11,204 nucleotides of DNA from a bacterium (GTDB lineage Bacteria; Patescibacteriota; Minisyncoccia; Phycocordibacterales; Phycocordibacteraceae), in NCBI GenBank assembly GCA_021813835.1, contig JAKAJJ010000013.1, positions 1 to 11,204 of the forward strand, given 5' to 3'. Below, one piece after another: positions 6,145-10,162 of the stretch (within the stretch, counting starts at the first letter, position 1; each line of letters begins with the position of its first letter). The notes below the pieces were generated by a model, which had not been told where the DNA came from, ran no database searches, and saw only the letters and a program-made list of their open reading frames with translations. The translations under genes were made by a program, and so were the position numbers.

Positions 6145-6640
6145 GGGGCGCTCCGTAGCGCCGGCGGTACTCGTACGCCGTCAGGACGAGGAGCGCGAAA
6201 TCGAACGCCGCGAGGATCTGGAGGAGGGTCTCGTGCCGCAGGAACCCGCGGTATCCTTCATACGTTCCGAAGAGAAGGAGCGCGAGCATAAAGAGCGGAT
6301 ACGCGATGCGCTTTTTCGCGAAGATGCCGATGACGAGGGCAACCTTGATCGCGCCGTGGAGCACGAGGTAGAGCGTGATGAGGAGGTGATTGCTCACCGA
6401 GAACGATTGCGCGGCGCTCCGGAGAAACTGCGCGACCGGGTCGCCCGGATCCTGCGCGAGCTCGCCCGCCGTCGCGAACTCCACGAGACGCACGACGAAC
6501 GCAGGCGGCACGAGAGAGACGAGGAATCCGCCGGCGACTTCGAGCGCCCCGTCGATGGCCTTGAGGACGAGCGCGAGGTCGAACGCCCAGAGGATGTCGC
6601 GCTCGGTCCTCGCGGCGGACGCCGATTCCGGCTGCTGCAT
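6125..6640 (-). CDS. DUF2127 family membrane protein
   Basis: This is a 171-residue predicted membrane protein. After a soluble start it reads ILWAFDLALVLKAIDGALEV (16-35), then a second helix (36-55). The third helix contains LYLVLHGAIKVALVIGIFAKK (90-110), the fourth is at 112-128, and the fifth ends FDFALLVLTAYEYRRRYG (146-163). The KAIDG, HGAIKV and YEYRR spots match what I know of DUF2127, a family without an assigned role. The start ATG 6640 is the first in frame and lies 7 bases after TACGCT. The C-terminal codons overlap the end of dedA on the opposite strand. It is 62 bases downstream of the FMN reductase gene, with a hairpin between. Confidence 0.82.
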   Translation of the reverse strand: MQQPESASAARTERDILWAFDLALVLKAIDGALEVAGGFLVSLVPPAFVVRLVEFATAGELAQDPGDPVAQFLRSAAQSFSVSNHLLITLYLVLHGAIKVALVIGIFAKKRIAYPLFMLALLLFGTYEGYRGFLRHETLLQILAAFDFALLVLTAYEYRRRYGAPPTPSAA

Positions 6641-6647
6641 ACCGTCC

Positions 6648-6653
6648 AGCGTA
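6648..6653 (-). promoter_or_regulatory. -10-like box TACGCT (extended TGA), 7 bases before DUF2127 ATG
   Basis: On the minus strand TGATACGCT is followed by GGACGGT and ATG 6640. The box matches the consensus at four of six positions. It sits just after the 6658-6681 hairpin, so DUF2127 may have its own transcript. Confidence 0.33.
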
Positions 6654-6657
6654 TCAC

Positions 6658-6681
6658 GAGGCGCGCGAAGCCGCGCGCCTC
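6658..6681 (-). terminator. 10-bp GC hairpin between FMN reductase and DUF2127 genes
   Basis: GAGGCGCGCG (6658-6667) pairs perfectly with CGCGCGCCTC (6672-6681) across a four-base loop (GCTT on the minus strand). It lies 21 bases past the reductase stop. No T-tract follows, so it could be a mRNA 3'-end stabiliser or weak terminator. Confidence 0.45.
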
Positions 6682-6702
6682 CCGGCGTCGCCGCGAAAAA
6701 TT

Positions 6703-7239
6703 TCAGCGCTTCGCCCGCGCGGCGAGCGCGGCGAGCGCGCTTGCGAGGAGTTCCTTCGTCGACGCGTTCGTGAGGTTCCCCGCTTCGTCGAAGGTCTCGC
6801 CCGAAGGGCCGAGGTAGAGTTCGGGCTGGCCGAGAACGTCGGCGTCGAGGTACGCGAGGATCTGCTTCAGGTGGCTCTGGGCGACGGCCGTGCCGATTTT
6901 TCCGACGGACACGCCCGCGACGAGGACGGGTTTCCCCGCGAATGAATTCTTGCCGTACGGCCGGCTCGCCCAGTCGATCGCGTTTTTGAGGACGCCGGGG
7001 AGAGAGCGGTTATATTCCGGGGTCGCGATGATGACGCCGTCCGCGGCGGCGATCGCGTCCTTGAGCGCCTGCGCGGGCGCCGGGAATGACGCCTCGAGAT
7101 CGCTGTTGTAGAGCGGCAGGGAGCCGATAGCGGCGGCGGTGATGGTCATATCCGCCGGCGCGGCCGCCTGAAACGCGCGCACAAGCGCGGTATTGAACGA
7201 GTCCTTTCTCAAGCTTCCCGAAATAGCGACGATTTTCAT
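6703..7239 (-). CDS. NADPH-dependent FMN reductase (flavodoxin-like)
   Basis: This 178-residue soluble protein reduces flavin, quinone or azo/chromate substrates using NAD(P)H. Seen: ISGSLRKDSFN (6-16), the FMN phosphate-binding loop; ADGVIIATPEYNRSLPGVLK (66-85) running into NAIDWASRP, the family signature; AGKPVLVAGVSVGKIGTAVAQ (101-121), the central strand and following turn. The length and motifs fit the ArsH/ChrR/azoreductase group of NADPH-dependent FMN reductases. The physiological substrate cannot be read from the sequence. Start ATG 7239 follows an A/T-rich stretch containing AATAAT and TAATTT on the minus strand, with no ribosome site. The PLD-like gene is divergent. Confidence 0.92.
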   Translation of the reverse strand: MKIVAISGSLRKDSFNTALVRAFQAAAPADMTITAAAIGSLPLYNSDLEASFPAPAQALKDAIAAADGVIIATPEYNRSLPGVLKNAIDWASRPYGKNSFAGKPVLVAGVSVGKIGTAVAQSHLKQILAYLDADVLGQPELYLGPSGETFDEAGNLTNASTKELLASALAALAARAKR

Positions 7240-7296
7240 CGTGTTGAAATTATTTGCGTACCCAAGGATCCTATCCTACCAGGAACGACGGGCGGA

Positions 7297-7305
7297 TGTG
7301 GATAA
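7297..7305. promoter_or_regulatory. Single perfect DnaA-box 9-mer
   Basis: TGTGGATAA is the exact reverse complement of the DnaA-box consensus TTATCCACA. It lies 5 bases upstream of the TATACT box of the PLD-like gene, in the 83-base divergent intergenic region. A lone 9-mer may be chance or a regulatory site; there is no cluster to suggest an origin. Confidence 0.4.
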
Positions 7306-7310
7306 GTGAG

Positions 7311-7316
7311 TATACT
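7311..7316 (+). promoter_or_regulatory. -10 box TATACT, 6 bases before PLD-like gene ATG
   Basis: TATACT is followed by GGATGC and ATG at 7323, which puts the predicted transcript start at the A of the start codon. This supports ATG 7323 over the upstream in-frame ATG at 7254, which lies before the promoter. No -35 hexamer is seen. Confidence 0.6.
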
Positions 7317-7322
7317 GGATGC

Positions 7323-8240
7323 ATGCGACAAAAACTCATCCGTGCGGGCATGGCGCTTGCACTCGCGCTCGCCTCCGGCGGAGCGGGATATTCCGCAGGC
7401 GGAAGTGGCGCTGCGGCTGTAGCCGTTTCAATCCCCGCACAGACAGTAACCGCCCCGCTCGCCGGGTCCGTCCGCGTCGTGTACAGCCTGGACCAGAAGC
7501 AGAACGACAAAGAGATCATCGCGCTCATTGACGGCGCGAAGACGCATATTTATTTCGCCATGTACGAATTCACGCTGAAAGATGTCGCCGACGCGCTTGT
7601 CGCCGCGAAGAAACGCGGCGTGGACGTGCGCGGACTCGCGGACGCCGGGGAGAGCGCGAACAGTTACGACAAGCCCATCATCGCCGAACTCGCGTCCGCC
7701 GGCATTCCGGTGGAAACCGAAAAGCATGCGGACGGGAACGGCATTATGCATATCAAAGCGCTCGTGACCGACTCGGCGTACGCCGCCGGCAGCTACAATT
7801 GGACCGGCTCGGCGACCACCGAGAACGACGAGATATTGGAAATCGGCACCGACCCGGGCCTCCGGCAGGCGTACGAGAACATTCTAAGAAAATTGCTGGC
7901 CGCCTACAAAGGCACCAGCGCGGCCGCGGGAGCGGCTGCGCCCGTTTCCGCCGGCACCGTCGACTATGCGGAAGCCCCCGCGCACGTGGGCGAGTACGCC
8001 TCCGTGCGCGGGACGCTGGTCGACGCCTACATCTCGGCCTCCGGAACCGTCTTCCTGGACTTCTGCACGACCTACAAGACCTGCCCGTTTTCGGGCGTCA
8101 TCTTCGCCGACGACGCGAAAAGGTTCGGCGACCTCTCCCGCCTCGCCGGCCGGACGATCACGCTCACCGGCACCCTCTCCTCGTACCAAGGAAAGGCGGA
8201 GATCATCCTCAGCGAGCCGAGCCAGTTGGCGGCGCCGTGA
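7323..8240 (+). CDS. Secreted phospholipase D-like nuclease with C-terminal OB-like domain
   Basis: This 305-residue protein has a signal peptide (1-25, basic MRQKLIR then a hydrophobic core). The PLD-like domain is about 50-195 and carries one HKD motif: H143, K145 and D150 in MHIKALVTD, followed by GSYNWTGSATTENDE (157-171). One motif per chain is typical of Nuc-type endonucleases, which act as dimers. Residues 219-303 (VRGTLVDAYISASGTVFLDF to GTLSSYQGKAEIILSEP) look like an OB-fold nucleic-acid-binding module. The linker 198-212 is Ala-rich. C248 and C254 could form a disulfide, and a VKOR gene is in the window. I infer an exported or surface nuclease that may process environmental DNA or RNA; lipid hydrolysis is possible but less likely. 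The start is set by the -10 box 6 bases upstream. Confidence 0.88.
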   Translation: MRQKLIRAGMALALALASGGAGYSAGGSGAAAVAVSIPAQTVTAPLAGSVRVVYSLDQKQNDKEIIALIDGAKTHIYFAMYEFTLKDVADALVAAKKRGVDVRGLADAGESANSYDKPIIAELASAGIPVETEKHADGNGIMHIKALVTDSAYAAGSYNWTGSATTENDEILEIGTDPGLRQAYENILRKLLAAYKGTSAAAGAAAPVSAGTVDYAEAPAHVGEYASVRGTLVDAYISASGTVFLDFCTTYKTCPFSGVIFADDAKRFGDLSRLAGRTITLTGTLSSYQGKAEIILSEPSQLAAP

Positions 8241-8275
8241 CGCCGCCGTGCGCCCTTCCTCATTTCCGCGTTTCC

Positions 8276-8284
8276 TGCTATAGT
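8276..8284 (+). promoter_or_regulatory. Extended -10 TGCTATAGT upstream of infC
   Basis: TGC directly precedes TATAGT (8279-8284). The predicted start is near 8291, leaving about 7 bases before GTG 8298. That short leader reads ACCTCC, the same sense as the 16S 3' tail (anti-Shine-Dalgarno), the opposite of a ribosome site. The gap 8241-8275 after the PLD gene shows no clear terminator. Confidence 0.5.
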
Positions 8285-8297
8285 TGCGCCACCTCCA

Positions 8298-8864
8298 GTG
8301 ATTACTGAACGACTCCGCATCAATACCGAGATCCGCGCGCGCGAGATGCGCGTCATCGGCGCAAACGGCGAAAACCTCGGCATCCTCGCCTTCGCCGCCG
8401 CGCTTGCGGCGGCGAAGGCGGCCGGCCTCGACCTCATCGAAATATCGCCCACGGCCGTGCCGCCCGTTGCGCGAATCGCCGATTATGGTAAATTCGAATA
8501 CGAGCGAAGCAAGAAGGAAAAGGCCGTCAAGGCCAAAGCCAAGGTCTCGGAAACCAAGGAAGTCCAGATAAAGGTCGGCACCGGAGAGCACGATATGCTC
8601 CTCAAGGCCAGAAAGGCCGCCGAGTGGCTCGCCGAAGGGCACCGGGTACGCGCCGAGCTTTTCCTCAAGGGCCGCTACAAGGGAATGGACGAGGCGTTCC
8701 TCAAAGACCGCCTTCAGAAGTTCCTCGCGCGCATCCCCTACGCCTTCAAGGTCGCCGAGCCGATCGCGAAGAGCCCGAAGGGGTTCGCGGGGGTCATCGA
8801 GCGCGATCTCGCCGGGCAGCAAAAGCGCGAAAAAGAGCAGAAACAAAACAATGAAAACCAATAA
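8298..8864 (+). CDS. infC: Translation initiation factor IF-3
   Basis: IF-3 binds the 30S subunit, prevents early 50S joining and checks start-codon pairing. This product has 188 residues. N-domain: RLRINTEIRAREMRVIGANG (6-24, in two overlapping runs), ENLGIL, GLDLIEISPTAVPPVARIADYG, YGKFEYE (63-69). A lysine-rich linker covers about 72-82. C-domain: KEVQIKVGTGEHDMLLKARK (87-106) and the following strands, ending with a charged tail rich in K, Q and N. GTG 8298 is taken as the start, but the next codon is ATT (8301), and many bacteria begin infC at ATT for autoregulation; either start is compatible. The 3' end overlaps rpmI by 14 bases. It heads the classical infC-rpmI-rplT operon. Confidence 0.97.
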   Translation: MITERLRINTEIRAREMRVIGANGENLGILAFAAALAAAKAAGLDLIEISPTAVPPVARIADYGKFEYERSKKEKAVKAKAKVSETKEVQIKVGTGEHDMLLKARKAAEWLAEGHRVRAELFLKGRYKGMDEAFLKDRLQKFLARIPYAFKVAEPIAKSPKGFAGVIERDLAGQQKREKEQKQNNENQ

Positions 8865-9036
8865 ATCGTATACGAAGCGGATCCGGGTCACGCGCACGGG
8901 CAAGCTCGTGGCGCGCAAGCCCGGGCAGAATCATTTCAATGCGAAGCAGTCGGGCGGCCAGCGCCGCGCGAAACGCCGCGCGGTATCGCTCGCCCTGTCG
9001 GCGCGCGTCCGCCGCCGCTTCCTTCCGGGCGCGTAA
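8851..9036 (+). CDS. rpmI: 50S ribosomal protein bL35
   Basis: This is a small basic protein of the large ribosomal subunit, 61 residues. MKTNKSYTKRIRVTRTGKLV matches the family opening (K-T-x-K-S-x-x-K-R-x-x-x-T-x-x-G-K), followed by a basic segment with NHFNAKQSGGQRRAKRRA. The C-terminus (SARVRRRFLPGA) is close to the family's usual length. The start ATG 8851 lies inside the end of infC in another frame (14-base overlap), so reinitiation or coupling is likely. Only a weak AGAG-like sequence lies upstream. Position between infC and rplT is the standard order. Confidence 0.95.
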   Translation: MKTNKSYTKRIRVTRTGKLVARKPGQNHFNAKQSGGQRRAKRRAVSLALSARVRRRFLPGA

Positions 9037-9045
9037 TTAATTCCG

Positions 9046-9051
9046 TAATCA
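9046..9051 (+). promoter_or_regulatory. Weak -10-like TAATCA, 7 bases before rplT ATG
   Basis: The 22-base rpmI-rplT gap is unusually A/T-rich (GCGTAATTAATTCCGTAATC). TAATCA is followed by TTTCCGT and ATG 9059. This resembles the other promoter-ATG spacings but the match is poor; it may simply be an unstructured translation start. Confidence 0.22.
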
Positions 9052-9058
9052 TTTCCGT

Positions 9059-9406
9059 ATGGCACGAGTCAAGGGGGGCGTGATGGCGCAGAAGCGCCGC
9101 AAAAATGTTCTCGCGCGGGCGAAGGGCTACCGCTACGGGCGCTCGAAGAAGGAGCGCTACGCGCATGAAGCGCTTCTGCGCGCGGGCAAGTACGCGTTCG
9201 CCCACCGCCGCGACAAGAAAAACGATTTCCGCTCGCTCTGGATCGTGCGGCTGAACGCCGCCGTCCGCGGCAGCGGACACCGCTCGTACTCCACGTTCAT
9301 CAGCACGCTCAAGAAAAACGGCGTCGCGCTCGACCGCAAGGTCCTCGCGACCTTCGCCGCCGAGCATCCCGAGATCTTCGCCCGCATCGCAAAGAAAGTC
9401 GTCTAA
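9059..9406 (+). CDS. rplT: 50S ribosomal protein bL20
   Basis: bL20 binds 23S rRNA early in large-subunit assembly and, in some bacteria, represses its own operon. The 115 residues are of normal length. Seen: MARVKGGVMAQKRRKNVLAR, then AKGYRYGRSKKERYAHEALL, then YAFAHRRDKKNDFRSLWIVR and LNAAVRGSGHRSYSTFISTL, all hallmark bL20 sequence. It is followed at once by a strong intrinsic terminator that closes the operon. No Shine-Dalgarno precedes ATG 9059. Confidence 0.98.
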   Translation: MARVKGGVMAQKRRKNVLARAKGYRYGRSKKERYAHEALLRAGKYAFAHRRDKKNDFRSLWIVRLNAAVRGSGHRSYSTFISTLKKNGVALDRKVLATFAAEHPEIFARIAKKVV

Positions 9407-9407
9407 A

Positions 9408-9446
9408 CAAAACGAAACCGCCCCAAAAGGGGGCGGTTTCGTTTTG
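9408..9446 (+). terminator. 17-bp rho-independent terminator of infC-rpmI-rplT operon
   Basis: CAAAACGAAACCGCCCC (9408-9424) pairs perfectly with GGGGCGGTTTCGTTTTG (9430-9446) across five bases. It begins one base after the rplT stop and has a T-rich 3' arm. The A/T-rich ends make it able to work in both directions, so it could also stop transcripts coming from the PaaX-like gene on the minus strand. Confidence 0.9.
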
Positions 9447-9458
9447 CTGTCACGTGAA

Positions 9459-9498
9459 ATATCAAATTAATACTACGGTCGTATATAACTTTTGATAT
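9459..9498. repeat. 40-bp palindromic element, left copy flanking PaaX/Cas2-like gene
   Basis: The element starts ATATCAAATTAATACTACGG and ends CTTTTGATAT, with a TACGGTCGTA core. Its two halves are imperfect inverted repeats. It matches the copy at 10102-10141 at 30 of 40 positions directly and 31 of 40 inverted. It lies 23 bases before the 3' end of the PaaX/Cas2-like gene, just outside the rplT terminator. A TATACT (9496-9501, plus strand) straddles its end and could drive antisense RNA. No target-site duplication is visible. Confidence 0.75.
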
Positions 9499-9521
9499 AC
9501 TCCCAGGCTATTATCTTAGGC

Positions 9522-10103
9522 TTATTTCAGGCCGAAATGGGCGCGCAGATGCTTATCATTTTCTATATGCTCCACAACCATATACAGAATGGCTGAGCCA
9601 ATTTTCAATTCCGCTTTCACTAATGAAACGAAATCCTCACAATCGTAGGGGAAAACCCAGACGCTGTCCTGAAGCCGTACAAAGCCCGTTTCTTGCATCA
9701 AGCTCCTCAATCGATCTCGCGTTCGGCGACGACGTTCGGGTATGTCGAAAATGACCACGCGCCACCTGCCATTCCATCGTCTTTTCTTAGTGCCGCTTAA
9801 CTTCGCCTTTTCTTGCTCAAACACAAGCATTTTGCGGCCCGACTCGGTAATTTTGGCGTACTGTTTGCCGTCGCGTTTTCCAAAAACGATATGTCCCTGA
9901 GCGGCCAACCGCCCCAGTGCCGTCCGATATTGATACCGTAGCTGTGCCCGTTTTACACTCGGCAGTTTTACAAGAGCCGCCGGGGCATTCGGGGCCACGG
10001 CCGCAACAAGAGCCACGCCGGTAAGCGCGACGGCGGCAAGCAATGCGTGTTGCACATTGGTATACACACGCTTCTTTCTTGCTTCAGCTTCTACTTTCCC
10101 CAT
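9522..10103 (-). CDS. PaaX-like wHTH regulator with Cas2-like C-terminal domain
   Basis: This is a 193-residue protein. Residues 19-46 are hydrophobic (LLAAVALTGVALVAAVAP). Residues 50-100 look like a winged helix-turn-helix: RAQLRYQYRTALGRLAAQGH, then a wing GKRDGKQYAKITESGRK. Residues 113-193 are a Cas2-like ferredoxin fold as found in PaaX regulators: RWRVVIFDIPERRRRTRDRL, GFVRLQDSVWVFPYDCEDFV, and a final HLRAHFGL. D120 in FDIPE is where Cas2 nucleases keep an Asp. No CRISPR array or other cas gene is present, so I favour a DNA-binding regulator over an adaptation nuclease. The gene looks clearly poorer in GC than its neighbours and is bracketed by related 40-bp palindromes, one over its promoter and ATG. 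This suggests autoregulation and possible horizontal arrival as a cassette. Confidence 0.82.
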   Translation of the reverse strand: MGKVEAEARKKRVYTNVQHALLAAVALTGVALVAAVAPNAPAALVKLPSVKRAQLRYQYRTALGRLAAQGHIVFGKRDGKQYAKITESGRKMLVFEQEKAKLSGTKKRRWNGRWRVVIFDIPERRRRTRDRLRSLMQETGFVRLQDSVWVFPYDCEDFVSLVKAELKIGSAILYMVVEHIENDKHLRAHFGLK

Positions 10104-10141
10104 ATCAAAAGTATATCACGGCCGTAGTTATATTTTGATAT
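10102..10141. repeat. 40-bp palindromic element, right copy over PaaX/Cas2-like promoter
   Basis: The element begins ATATCAAAAGTATATCACGG and ends ATTTTGATAT, with an ACGGCCGT core. Its halves form an imperfect dyad. The first two bases overlap the ATG of the PaaX/Cas2-like gene, and the gene's TATACT box lies inside. It is therefore a good operator candidate for autorepression, and with the left copy it makes inverted flanks around the gene. Confidence 0.78.
10110..10115 (-). promoter_or_regulatory. Extended -10 TGATATACT, 6 bases before PaaX/Cas2-like ATG
   Basis: On the minus strand TGA-TATACT is followed by TTTGAT and ATG 10103, giving a leaderless transcript by spacing. The box is wholly inside the palindromic element, so protein bound there would block RNA polymerase. 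Confidence 0.6.
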
Positions 10142-10162
10142 GCATCCTGAAGCGTGCGGACG

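Noticed and set aside
5603..6817. Long plus-strand open frame across dedA and DUF2127
   Set aside because: It runs out of frame over two genes with clear family motifs and reads as Ser/Arg-rich then Arg/Glu-rich noise typical of frame shadows.
7240..7322. Replication origin at the divergent intergenic region
   Set aside because: Only one DnaA-box 9-mer is present in 83 bases, with no A/T-rich unwinding region or dnaA/dnaN neighbours.
7884..8918. Long minus-strand open frame opposite the PLD gene end, infC and rpmI
   Set aside because: It is antisense to three well-identified genes and shows no conserved domain; its length is explained by high GC.
9522..10103. Naming the gene as a CRISPR Cas2 endonuclease
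   Set aside because: It carries an extra winged-helix part as in PaaX. No CRISPR repeat-spacer array or other cas gene is visible, and the two 40-bp elements are about 600 bases apart, not an array.
9459..10141. Classical insertion sequence with target-site duplication
   Set aside because: No transposase motif is present and the bases outside the two elements show no direct repeat. The cassette idea is kept only as an inference from the flanking palindromes.
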